A stretch of DNA of 5,312 bases from Pseudomonadota bacterium (GTDB taxonomy: Bacteria > Desulfobacterota > Desulfovibrionia > Desulfovibrionales > Desulfovibrionaceae). Positions 1 to 5,312 of this stretch are shown piece by piece (within the stretch, counting starts at the first letter, position 1; every line of letters starts with the position of its first letter). The stretch spans positions 1-5,312 of the forward strand of contig JAEXTU010000205.1 in assembly GCA_023453335.1 (NCBI GenBank), written 5' to 3'. The notes below the pieces were generated by a model. The model ran no database searches. It was given only the letters and a program-made list of their open reading frames with translations, and was not told where the DNA came from. A program made the translations under genes and the position numbers.

Positions 1-671
1 CCCTGGCCCGGGCCTATCCCGGCTGGGTCACCGTGGCCGGCGACCGGCTCGTATGGAAGGATGGCGAGGCCATGCCCCTGGCCGACGGGCTGGCGGACAA
101 GGACTTCCCCGCCCTGCTGGAGCGGCCGGACCTCATGGACCAGCTGCGCCTGCCCTACCCCGTTGGCCGCACCTACCCGGCGCCGGGGAAGGACCAGGAC
201 CCGGGCCGGGTGCGCACCATGGCGTTCTTCAAGAAGATGTACGGCGGCACGGAAAAGGAGGTGCGCGCCCACCTCACCACCATCCGCTGGCTCCCCTCCT
301 CGGTGAACCACCCCCTGGAGGTCACCACGGTCAACGGCGTGGATAAAAAACTCGCAGCGGTTTCAACAGCCCTGGAGAAACTCCCCCCGGCCCTGCTGGC
401 CTGCGCCCAGAAGGAGGTGTGGACCTTCGACTGGCGCACCATCGCCAAGACCGACCGCCTGAGCATGCACAGCCTGGGCATCGCCATCGACCTGAACGGC
501 GGGTGCGCGGACTACTGGCAGTGGCACGCCCCCTCAGGCCCCATCCCCTACCGCAACCGCCTCCCCCTGGAGATCGTGGAGATCTTCGAGCAACACGGCT
601 TCATCTGGGGCGGCAAGTGGTACCACTACGACACCATGCACTTCGAGTACCGGCCAGAACTTCTGCCCTGA
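1..671 (+). CDS. M15-family zinc D,D-/L,D-carboxypeptidase or endopeptidase (VanY-like), 5' end missing
   Basis: This is a peptidoglycan peptide hydrolase of the M15 family, expected to cleave stem peptides outside the cytoplasmic membrane. The frame is open from base 3 to the TGA at 669-671. A GTG at 33 could be a start, but no Shine-Dalgarno precedes it and the codons before it (3-32, reading LARAYPGWVT) look like mature M15 sequence, so the true start and any signal peptide probably lie left of the window. Counting from that GTG as residue 1, the zinc site is visible: SMHSLGIAIDLNGG gives His146 and Asp153, and DTMHFEY gives His203 as third ligand with Asp200 as likely catalytic base (D-x-x-H, as in the M15C/Ply500 type; VanX uses E-x-x-H). 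The preceding FIWGGKW matches the conserved Trp-Gly-Gly loop of the Peptidase_M15_4 domain. All key residues are present, so the visible part looks functional. The exact bond cleaved cannot be told from sequence. It converges with the next gene and shows no link to the molybdenum genes. Confidence 0.86.
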   Translation, partial: LARAYPGWVTVAGDRLVWKDGEAMPLADGLADKDFPALLERPDLMDQLRLPYPVGRTYPAPGKDQDPGRVRTMAFFKKMYGGTEKEVRAHLTTIRWLPSSVNHPLEVTTVNGVDKKLAAVSTALEKLPPALLACAQKEVWTFDWRTIAKTDRLSMHSLGIAIDLNGGCADYWQWHAPSGPIPYRNRLPLEIVEIFEQHGFIWGGKWYHYDTMHFEYRPELLP

Positions 672-683
672 AAAGCGCAGGTA

Positions 684-718
684 GACCTCGCGGGGTCCGT
701 GGAGGCCCGCCCGGACTC
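684..718. terminator. Possible hairpins between convergent genes
   Basis: The 45-base gap between the two convergent genes holds two competing inverted repeats. One is GACCT at 684-688 with GGGTC at 693-697 (one G-T pair). The other is GTCCG at 695-699 with CGGAC at 712-716, extendable by G-T and G-C pairs to 693 and 718. The second touches the stop codon of the minus-strand gene. Neither is followed by a T-run on either strand, so an intrinsic terminator is only a guess. Short GC-rich complementarity also arises by chance in DNA of this composition. Confidence 0.25.
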
Positions 719-1163
719 AGTGCGCCCAGCGGGTCGTGGGCAGGTGTTCCGCGGTGAAATCCAGGTCGTAGTAGGCGCAGACGTCGAAGGGCTGGCTGTT
801 CACCAGGGTGGCGGGCAGGGTGTACAGCCCGATGGAGAAGCTGGCCGGGACTAGGCCGAAAAGCCCCACCCCGGGGTCCAGGGGCAGCACCGCCCGCCGG
901 GACTCCATGGCCAATCCATAGTGCTCGGCCAGGTGCCGGCCCAGCACCTCGGCCTCCTCCCGGGTCAGCAGCTCGGCCAGGTAGCGGGCCAGGAACTGTT
1001 GCCGGAAATGGCCCAGCCCGGCGAATCCCCGCACCGCCCCGGCCGGGTCCAGGCCCGGCCGCACCCGGCTCAGGCAGAACCAGGACAGGACCACGCCCCG
1101 CCGGCCCCGGAACTCGGGGACCACGGACCAGGCCAGGCGCAGGTCGGGAAATTCTCCGGGCAC
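717..1163 (-). CDS. Hypothetical protein, about 148 residues, unrecognised family
   Basis: I do not recognise this protein. The minus-strand frame is open from 1202 to a TGA at 717-719. The longest version starts at a TTG at 1193 without a good ribosome site. I prefer the GTG at 1161-1163, because GAGGAG (minus strand, 1174-1169) lies five bases upstream, giving 148 residues; a start at 1193 would give 158. No signal peptide, membrane segment or known metal motif is evident. Residues about 52-83 (GHFRQQFLARYLAEL onward to HLAEHYG) are rich in Leu, Ala, Glu and Arg and look helical. The N-terminal third is Arg-rich, and the C-terminal part (NSQPFDVCAYYDLDF) is more aromatic and acidic, suggesting a small soluble alpha/beta protein. 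It is convergent with the peptidase and divergent from the molybdopterin-binding gene, sharing a 270-base control region with it. Its reality rests on an open frame in GC-rich DNA, a good Shine-Dalgarno, and filling an otherwise empty gap; many spurious antisense frames also exist here. Confidence 0.62.
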   Translation of the reverse strand: MPGEFPDLRLAWSVVPEFRGRRGVVLSWFCLSRVRPGLDPAGAVRGFAGLGHFRQQFLARYLAELLTREEAEVLGRHLAEHYGLAMESRRAVLPLDPGVGLFGLVPASFSIGLYTLPATLVNSQPFDVCAYYDLDFTAEHLPTTRWAH

Positions 1164-1168
1164 GGCCA

Positions 1169-1174
1169 CTCCTC
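1169..1174 (-). promoter_or_regulatory. Ribosome binding site that sets the start of the minus-strand gene
   Basis: On the minus strand the sequence reads GAGGAG, then five bases, then GTG at 1163-1161. The upstream TTG (1193) and GTG (1181) candidates have no comparable purine-rich site, so this one decides the start. Confidence 0.5.
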
Positions 1175-1223
1175 GCGGCACACGTTTCAACAACTTTTCG
1201 GATCAGTCGGGATGTCCTGCCGT

Positions 1224-1252
1224 GCTATGCCAGTTCTGGCATGACAAGGCAA
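1224..1252 (-). promoter_or_regulatory. Weak sigma70-like promoter candidate for the minus-strand gene
   Basis: On the minus strand TTGCCT (1252-1247) is followed after 17 bases by CATAGC (1229-1224). The match to TTGACA/TATAAT is modest (4/6 and 3/6). Its interest is that the perfect dyad at 1227-1242 would lie across the spacer and the -10 hexamer, a typical repressor position. This is inferred by eye only. Confidence 0.22.
1227..1242. promoter_or_regulatory. Perfect 7-bp inverted repeat, candidate operator
   Basis: ATGCCAG, a 2-base TT spacer and CTGGCAT form a perfect 16-bp dyad in the AT-enriched part of the divergent region, about 65 bases upstream of the preferred start of the minus-strand gene and 190 bases upstream of the plus-strand gene. 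Its size and symmetry fit a dimeric helix-turn-helix regulator. It does not match the E. coli ModE consensus that I know, and I cannot name the regulator. Confidence 0.4.
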
Positions 1253-1256
1253 GAAA

Positions 1257-1273
1257 CCTGGGTTTTCCCCAGG
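1257..1273. repeat. Inverted repeat CCTGGG / CCCAGG with 5-base loop
   Basis: CCTGGG at 1257-1262 and CCCAGG at 1268-1273 flank a TTTTC loop. The dyad could be a hairpin or a protein-binding site. Its right arm is part of the first TTTCCCCAGG copy of the neighbouring repeat set. Confidence 0.35.
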
Positions 1274-1345
1274 GGTCGGCACCGAATTTCCCCAGGAATT
1301 GAGAAGGAATTGCAGTTATTCCCGGATGTTGATATTCTGGGAAAG
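1264..1345. repeat. Cluster of TTTCCCCAGG-like and AGGAATTG repeats
   Basis: TTTCCCCAGG occurs exactly at 1264-1273 and again at 1287-1296, a 23-base period close to two helical turns. AGGAATTG occurs at 1294-1301 and 1305-1312, an 11-base period close to one turn. Further along, TTCCCGGA (1319-1326) and TCTGGGAA (1336-1343) make a dyad matching at 7 of 8 positions around a 9-base spacer; extended to 1345, the second reads CTTTCCCAGA on the minus strand, a near copy of the first motif. Together these look like an array of regulator sites just upstream of and over a promoter. No regulator is identified. Confidence 0.4.
1310..1338 (+). promoter_or_regulatory. Weak sigma70-like promoter candidate for the molybdopterin-binding gene
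   Basis: TTGCAG (1310-1315), 17 bases, then TATTCT (1333-1338). The -35 is poor (3/6) and the -10 moderate (4/6). Transcription would begin near 1345 and give a leader of roughly 90 bases containing the folded element below. TTGATA at 1329-1334 with a TAA-rich stretch at 1350-1357 is an alternative. The overlap with the TTCCC/GGGAA dyad would fit regulation at this promoter. Confidence 0.25.
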
Positions 1346-1356
1346 AGGGCATAAGA

Positions 1357-1423
1357 AGGATGTGCCAGGGTCCCGCAGCGGGCGGCATCCTGGCCAACCC
1401 GCCGGGCTCCCTCCGGCCGGAGG
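1357..1423 (+). promoter_or_regulatory. Structured 5' leader with occluded ribosome site; possible translational switch
   Basis: AGGATG (1357-1362) pairs with CATCCT (1386-1391), enclosing a two-base GG/CC pairing and an inner CCCG (1372-1375) / CGGG (1379-1382) hairpin. Downstream, CCTCCGGCCGGAGG (1410-1423) is a perfect palindrome in which CCTCC can pair with the Shine-Dalgarno GGAGG. A competing stem, GCCGG (1401-1405) with CCGGC (1413-1417), would consume the anti-Shine-Dalgarno and free the ribosome site. This mutually exclusive layout resembles riboswitch or attenuation control. A molybdenum-cofactor riboswitch would fit the context, but I cannot match the known Moco RNA consensus by eye, and GC-rich DNA gives chance complementarity. 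Confidence 0.35.
1419..1423 (+). promoter_or_regulatory. Ribosome binding site that sets the start of the molybdopterin-binding gene
   Basis: GGAGG ends ten bases before the GTG at 1434. This is on the long side of normal, but it is the only good site near the first residues that resemble the family (LRRVPVAEAVGMVL). It forms the right arm of the palindrome at 1410-1423. Confidence 0.6.
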
Positions 1424-1433
1424 TGTCCTTGCC

Positions 1434-2468
1434 GTGCTGCGTCGCGTGCCAGTGGCGGAGGCCGTGGGCATGGTCCTGCCCCACGACCTCACCCGCATCG
1501 CCCCCGGGGAATTCAAGGGCCGGGCCTTCAGGAAGGGCCACGTGATCCGTCCCGAGGACGTGGAGCCGCTCCTGGCCATGGGCAAGGAGCACATCTACGC
1601 CCTCAGCCTGGCCCCGGGCCAGGTGCACGAGGACGAGGCCGCCGAGCGCATTGCCCGGGCCGCGGCCGGCCCGAACCTCACCCTCACCCCGGTCTGCGAG
1701 GGCCGGGTCAACCTGGTGAGCGCCGTCGCCGGCCTGCTCAAGGTGGACGCCCAGCGCCTGCTCGCGGTCAACTCCATCGACCAGGTGGTGTTCGCCACCC
1801 TGCACTCCAACCAGTTCGTGCCGGCGGGCCGGCCGGTGGCCGGGACCCGGGTGGTGCCCCTGGTCACGGACGAGGCCACCGTGGCCGCGGCCGAGGCGGT
1901 GTGCGCCGGGGCCCCCCTGCCCCATCTCGTGGACGTGCTGCCCCTCAAGCCGGCCAGGGTGGGCCTCATCATCACCGGCAGCGAGATCTTCCACGGCCGC
2001 ATCCCGGACACGTTCGGCCCGGTGGTGCGCCGCAAGTTCGCGGAGCTGGGCAGCACGGTCCTGGACCAGGTGCTCACCGCGGACCGGGTGGACCTGACCG
2101 TGGCCGCCATCCTGGACCTGGCCGCGCGGGGCGCGGACTTCATCGTGTGCACCGGGGGCATGAGCGTGGACCCCGACGACCAGACACCGGCCGGTATCCG
2201 GGCCGCGGGCGCGGAGGTGGTGGCCTACGGCTCGCCCACCTTCCCCGGGGCCATGTTCCTGCTGGCGTATCTGGGGAAGATTCCGGTGCTGGGGCTGCCC
2301 GGGTGCGTCATGTACCACCGGGCCAGCGTGTTCGACCTGGTGGTGCCCCGGCTCTTGGCCGGGGAGCGCCTGGAGCGCCGGGACATCGCGGCCCTGGGGC
2401 ACGGCGGGTTCTGCGCTGCCTGCCCGGAGTGCCGCTATCCGGTGTGCCCCTTCGGCAAGGGCGCCTGA
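1434..2468 (+). CDS. Molybdopterin-binding protein (MoCF/MoeA-MogA-like) with Cys-rich C-terminal tail
   Basis: This cytoplasmic protein of about 344 residues has a molybdopterin-binding fold and probably handles or senses the molybdenum cofactor. I start it at GTG 1434, because a start at TTG 1299 would add 45 low-complexity residues with no ribosome site. The N-terminal region (VAEAVGMVLPHDLTRI, then FRKGHVI.PEDV and a Gly-Lys-Glu) recalls the MoeA N-terminal pattern. The C-terminal half is the MoCF_biosynth domain: LIITGSEIF (about 178-186), the hallmark TGGMSVDPDD (240-249), and LPGC (288-291). It ends in CAACPECRYPVCPFGKGA with cysteines 327, 330, 333 and 338 (CX2CX2CX4C), which standard E. 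coli MoeA and MogA lack and which could bind a metal or Fe-S cluster. Mop, a molybdenum enzyme, follows 69 bases downstream, suggesting an operon and a job in cofactor supply for Mop; this is inference. Alternatives are a cofactor-nucleotide enzyme or a regulator. Family assignment is firm, exact role unknown. Confidence 0.87.
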   Translation: MLRRVPVAEAVGMVLPHDLTRIAPGEFKGRAFRKGHVIRPEDVEPLLAMGKEHIYALSLAPGQVHEDEAAERIARAAAGPNLTLTPVCEGRVNLVSAVAGLLKVDAQRLLAVNSIDQVVFATLHSNQFVPAGRPVAGTRVVPLVTDEATVAAAEAVCAGAPLPHLVDVLPLKPARVGLIITGSEIFHGRIPDTFGPVVRRKFAELGSTVLDQVLTADRVDLTVAAILDLAARGADFIVCTGGMSVDPDDQTPAGIRAAGAEVVAYGSPTFPGAMFLLAYLGKIPVLGLPGCVMYHRASVFDLVVPRLLAGERLERRDIAALGHGGFCAACPECRYPVCPFGKGA

Positions 2469-2537
2469 GGAGAACTGCCCCCTGGCGGGGAGAAGCTGAG
2501 GCCATATCGCATCGACCGCAAACCGGAGGATATCCGT
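2469..2537 (+). promoter_or_regulatory. Spacer with small hairpin and mop ribosome binding site
   Basis: A short hairpin CCCC (2479-2482) / GGGG (2487-2490) follows the stop codon but has no T-run, so read-through into mop is likely. GGAGGA at 2525-2530 lies seven bases before the ATG at 2538. It sits within a small dyad CGGA (2524-2527) / TCCG (2533-2536) and partly overlaps the palindrome GGATATCC (2528-2535). I see no convincing promoter here. Confidence 0.45.
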
Positions 2538-5261
2538 ATGATCAAGCGAACCCTGTGCATCAACGGCGTGGACCGCATGGTGGTGGCCGATCCCGAGAGC
2601 ACCCTGGTCACCTACCTGCGCGAGGGACTGGGCCTGACCAGTGCCAAGGTGGGTTGCGGCCAGGGCCAGTGCGGAGCGTGCAGCGTGATCCTGGACGGCA
2701 AGCTCACCCGCTCCTGCGCGGTGAAGATGAAGAAGCTCGGCAACGGCTCCAGCGTGACCACCGTGGAGGGCATCGGCACTCCCGAGAACCTGCATCCTGT
2801 CCAGCTCGCGTGGATCGCCTACGGCGGAGCCCAGTGCGGGTACTGCACCCCGGGCTTCATCGTGTCCGCCTGCGCCCTGCTCCAGGAGAATGCGAAGCCC
2901 AGCCGCGAAGACGTGCGCGACTGGTTCCAGAAGAACCGCAACGCCTGCCGCTGCACCGGGTACAAGCCCCTGGTGGACGCGGTCATGGACGCCGCCGCGG
3001 TACTGCGCGGGGACATGAAGAAGGAGGATCTGCTCTTCAAGATCCCGGCCGACGGCCGCATCTGGGGCACCGCCTTCCCGCGGCCCAGCGCGGTGGCCAA
3101 GGTCACCGGCACCCTGGACTACGGCGCGGACCTGGCCCTCAAGCTGCCCGCCGGCACCCTGCGCTGCGCCCTGGTGCAGGCCGAGGTCTCCCACGCCAAC
3201 ATCACGGGGGTGGACACCGCCGAGGCCGAGAAGATGCCCGGCGTGTACAAGATCGTCACCGCCAAGGACATCAAGGGCAAGAACCGCATCACCGGCCTCA
3301 TCACCTTCCCCACCAACAAGGGCGACGGCTGGGATAGGCCCATCCTCTGCGACACCAAGGTGCACCAGTTCGGCGACGCCATCGCCATCGTGTGCGCGGA
3401 CACCGAGGCCAACGCCAAGGCCGCGGCGGCCAAGGTCAAGGTCGCCCTCGAACCCCTGCCCGAGTACATGAGCGCGCCCGCGGCCATGGCCGAGGGGGCC
3501 ATGGAGATCCATCCCGGCACGCCCAACGTGTACTACACCCAGAAGATCGCCAAGGGCCCGGACACCAAGGACGCCTTTGCCAAGGCCGCGGCCGTGGTGG
3601 AGGACGACTTCTACGTGGGCCGGCAGCCGCACATGCCCATCGAGCCGGACAACGGCTTCGCCTACCCGGGCGAGGACGGGGTGCTCTACATCCACTCCAA
3701 GTCCATCGGCCTGCACCTGCACCTGTACATGATCGCCCCGGGCCTAGGCATCGCCCCGGAGAAGCTGGTCATGGTGCAGAACCCCACCGGCGGCACCTTC
3801 GGGTACAAGTTCAGCCCGACCATGGAGGCCCTGGTGGGCGCGGCGGCCCTGGCCACCGGCAAGCCGGTGTCCCTGAACTACTCCTGGTACCAGCAGCAGA
3901 CCTACACCGGCAAGCGTTCGCCCTTCTTCATCAACCTGAAGTACGCGGCGGACAAGGACGGCAAGCTCCTGGCCATGGAGAGCGACTGGACCGTGGACCA
4001 CGGCCCGTACTCCGAGTTCGGCGACCTGCTCACCCTGCGCGGGGCCCAGTTCATCGGCGCCGGCTACGACATCGCGAGCATCCGCGGCGAGGGCCGCACG
4101 GTGTGCACCAACCACGCCTGGGGCTCGGCCTTCCGCGCCTACGGCTCGCCGCAGAGCGAGTTCGCCTCGGAAGTGCTCATGGACGAGCTGGCCGAGAAGC
4201 TGGGCATGGACCCGCTGGAGCTGCGCGCCAAGAACTGCTACCGGCCGGGCTCTACCTCCCCCACCGGCCAGACCCCCGAGGTCATGAGCCTGCCGGAGAT
4301 GATCGACATTCTGCGGCCCAAGTACAAGGCCGCCCTGGACAAGGCCAAGGCGGCCTCCACCCCCGCGGTCAAGAAGGGCGTGGGCATCAGCCTGGGCGTG
4401 TACGGCGCGGGCCTGGACGGGCCGGACTCCTCCCAGGTGGACATGGAGCTGAACCCCGACGGCACGGTGAGCGTGTACGCCTGCTGGGAGGACCACGGCC
4501 AGGGCGCGGACGCCGGGCTCCTGGGCAGCGCCCACACCGCGCTCCTGCCCCTCGGACTCAAGCCGGACCAGATCAAGCTGGTCATGAACGACACCAGCCT
4601 GGCCCCCAACTCCGGCCCGGCCGGCGGCTCCCGCTCCCAGGTCATGACCGGCAACGCCACCCGGGTGGCGGGCGAGAAGCTCGTCGCGGCCATGGCCAAG
4701 CCGGGCGGCGGCTACCGCACCTACGCCGAGATGGCGGCCGCGAAGCTGCCCCTGCGCTACGCCGGCAACTGGACCGCGCCCGCGGCCAACTGCGACGCCA
4801 ACGGCCAGGGCAGCCCCTTCTGCTGTTACATGTACGGCCTATTTATGGCCGAGGTGGCGGTGGAGACGGCCACCGGCAAGACCCAGGTGGAGAAGATGAC
4901 CCTGGTGGCGGACATCGGCAAGGTGAACAGCCGCCTGGTGGTGGACGGCCAGATGTACGGCGGCATGGCCCAGGGCATCGGCCTGGCCCTGTCCGAGGAC
5001 TACGAGGACCTGAAGAAGCACTCCACCCTGGTGGGCGCGGGCTTCCCGTACATCAAGCAGATCCCCGACGCCATGGAGCTGATCTACGTGGAGACCCCGC
5101 GGCCGGACGGCCCCTTCGGAGCCTCGGGCGTGGGCGAACTGCCGCTGACCTGCCCGCACGCGGCGGTGATCAACGCCATCCACAACGCCTGCGGCGTGCG
5201 CATCACCAAGCTCCCGGCCCTGCCGGAGAAGGTGCTTGCGGGCCTCACGGCCAAGGCCTAG
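2538..5261 (+). CDS. mop: Aldehyde oxidoreductase, molybdenum iron-sulfur protein (Mop)
   Basis: A xanthine-oxidase-family enzyme that oxidises aldehydes with water to carboxylic acids, passing two electrons through two [2Fe-2S] clusters to an acceptor such as flavodoxin. It is 907 residues long, as is D. gigas Mop, and collinear with it as I recall that sequence. Residues 1-76 are the plant-ferredoxin-type domain with Cys40, 45, 48 and 60. Residues about 84-157 are the helical second cluster domain with Cys100, 103, 137 and 139 (QCGYC, ACRCTGYKPL). After a linker come the hammerhead domain (about 195-310) and the molybdenum-binding domains to the end, with GGTFGYKF (418-425), AFRAYG (532-536), GGSRSQVMTG and GVGELPL. 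Glu867 corresponds to the catalytic base Glu869 of D. gigas; the shift of two comes from a small deletion near residue 758. Phe425 and Tyr535 of the substrate channel are kept. There is no FAD domain and no signal peptide, so it is cytoplasmic. The cofactor should be molybdopterin cytosine dinucleotide. All key residues are intact. Confidence 0.97.
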   Translation: MIKRTLCINGVDRMVVADPESTLVTYLREGLGLTSAKVGCGQGQCGACSVILDGKLTRSCAVKMKKLGNGSSVTTVEGIGTPENLHPVQLAWIAYGGAQCGYCTPGFIVSACALLQENAKPSREDVRDWFQKNRNACRCTGYKPLVDAVMDAAAVLRGDMKKEDLLFKIPADGRIWGTAFPRPSAVAKVTGTLDYGADLALKLPAGTLRCALVQAEVSHANITGVDTAEAEKMPGVYKIVTAKDIKGKNRITGLITFPTNKGDGWDRPILCDTKVHQFGDAIAIVCADTEANAKAAAAKVKVALEPLPEYMSAPAAMAEGAMEIHPGTPNVYYTQKIAKGPDTKDAFAKAAAVVEDDFYVGRQPHMPIEPDNGFAYPGEDGVLYIHSKSIGLHLHLYMIAPGLGIAPEKLVMVQNPTGGTFGYKFSPTMEALVGAAALATGKPVSLNYSWYQQQTYTGKRSPFFINLKYAADKDGKLLAMESDWTVDHGPYSEFGDLLTLRGAQFIGAGYDIASIRGEGRTVCTNHAWGSAFRAYGSPQSEFASEVLMDELAEKLGMDPLELRAKNCYRPGSTSPTGQTPEVMSLPEMIDILRPKYKAALDKAKAASTPAVKKGVGISLGVYGAGLDGPDSSQVDMELNPDGTVSVYACWEDHGQGADAGLLGSAHTALLPLGLKPDQIKLVMNDTSLAPNSGPAGGSRSQVMTGNATRVAGEKLVAAMAKPGGGYRTYAEMAAAKLPLRYAGNWTAPAANCDANGQGSPFCCYMYGLFMAEVAVETATGKTQVEKMTLVADIGKVNSRLVVDGQMYGGMAQGIGLALSEDYEDLKKHSTLVGAGFPYIKQIPDAMELIYVETPRPDGPFGASGVGELPLTCPHAAVINAIHNACGVRITKLPALPEKVLAGLTAKA

Positions 5262-5285
5262 ACTGAAGCCAGGCGCGGCCGCCCA

Positions 5286-5306
5286 GCGGGGGCAAGGCCG
5301 CCCCGC
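5286..5306 (+). terminator. GC-rich hairpin downstream of mop, possible terminator
   Basis: GCGGGG (5286-5291) pairs with CCCCGC (5301-5306) around a 9-base loop, 25 bases after the mop stop codon. The next visible bases are CCCCAC and the window ends, so a T-run can neither be confirmed nor excluded. A direct repeat GGCCGCCC (5277-5284 and 5296-5303) overlaps it and offers alternative pairings. Confidence 0.4.
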
Positions 5307-5312
5307 CCCCAC

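Larger units (their letters stand above)
1164..1433. promoter_or_regulatory. Divergent intergenic control region
   Basis: This 270-base stretch separates the 5' ends of the minus-strand hypothetical gene and the molybdopterin-binding gene. An open frame from a TTG at 1299 runs through part of it into the downstream gene, but its first 45 codons look non-coding and lack a ribosome site. Its middle (about 1240-1360) is visibly richer in A and T than the flanking genes, as expected of a promoter. It contains a 7-bp perfect dyad, repeated TTTCCCCAGG and AGGAATTG motifs, an imperfect dyad around the likely promoter, and a foldable leader; each is listed separately. No tRNA, small ORF or insertion element is apparent. 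Confidence 0.6.

Noticed and set aside
33..35. GTG at 33 as the start of the M15 peptidase
   Set aside because: There is no Shine-Dalgarno, and the open frame continues to the window edge with residues that look like mature protein. The gene is more likely cut by the edge.
1238..1252. Sigma54-type promoter TGGCATGACAAGGCA
   Set aside because: The GG and GC elements are 9 bases apart instead of the required 10, and the TTGC box is degenerate. The similarity comes from the dyad half-site.
1299..1433. N-terminal extension of the molybdopterin-binding protein to a TTG at 1299
   Set aside because: The extra 45 residues have no family resemblance, there is no ribosome site at 1299, and the stretch covers promoter-like repeats and a foldable leader. 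GTG 1434 with GGAGG upstream is better.
1203..3722. An 839-residue open frame on the minus strand, antisense to both molybdenum genes
   Set aside because: Its composition (His, Gly, Val, Leu, Ala and Asp rich low-complexity sequence) is what the complement of GC-biased codons gives. It lies opposite two proteins with clear family motifs and shows no domain of its own.
3392..5266. A 624-residue open frame in a second plus-strand frame inside mop, and a similar one at 1901-3337
   Set aside because: Both are Arg/Gly/His/Pro-rich shadow translations of real GC-rich genes, without motifs or convincing starts.
1..5312. A novel mobile, defence or CRISPR-like system
   Set aside because: I found no arrays of long direct repeats, transposase or integrase motifs, tRNA-like sequence, or nuclease/helicase domains. 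Composition is even except for the divergent control region.

Overview
The window comes from a GC-rich bacterium, most likely a sulfate reducer of the Desulfovibrio group. The main evidence is the last gene, which matches the 907-residue molybdenum aldehyde oxidoreductase (Mop) of Desulfovibrio gigas in length, in cluster-ligand numbering and over long stretches of sequence. The host assignment is an inference from that match plus the GC-rich coding regions, not a database result.

Layout: (1) Positions 1-671 (+) carry the 3' part of a zinc peptidase of the M15 (VanY / L-Ala-D-Glu endopeptidase) type, cut by the left window edge. (2) A short convergent gap with possible hairpins follows. (3) A small unrecognised gene lies on the minus strand, best read as 717-1163. 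(4) A divergent intergenic region at 1164-1433 is more AT-rich in its middle than its flanks and dense in short repeats and dyads. Its last ~75 bases can fold so that the ribosome binding site of the next gene is occluded. (5) A molybdopterin-binding (MoCF/MoeA-MogA-like) protein with a cysteine-rich C-terminal tail lies at 1434-2468 (+). (6) After a 69-base gap comes mop at 2538-5261 (+). (7) A GC-rich hairpin, a candidate terminator, runs nearly to the right edge.

Functionally, genes 5 and 6 form a molybdenum module. Mop is a xanthine-oxidase-family enzyme with two [2Fe-2S] clusters and molybdopterin cytosine dinucleotide that oxidises aldehydes to acids. The upstream protein has a molybdopterin-binding fold and plausibly handles the cofactor for it or senses it; that role is inferred from fold and position. 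The M15 peptidase acts on cell wall peptides and appears unrelated.

I see no mobile element, CRISPR array, RNA gene or defence system. The least explained parts are the 270-base divergent control region with its possible translational switch, the small unknown gene sharing that region, and the Cys-rich tail on the molybdopterin-binding protein.
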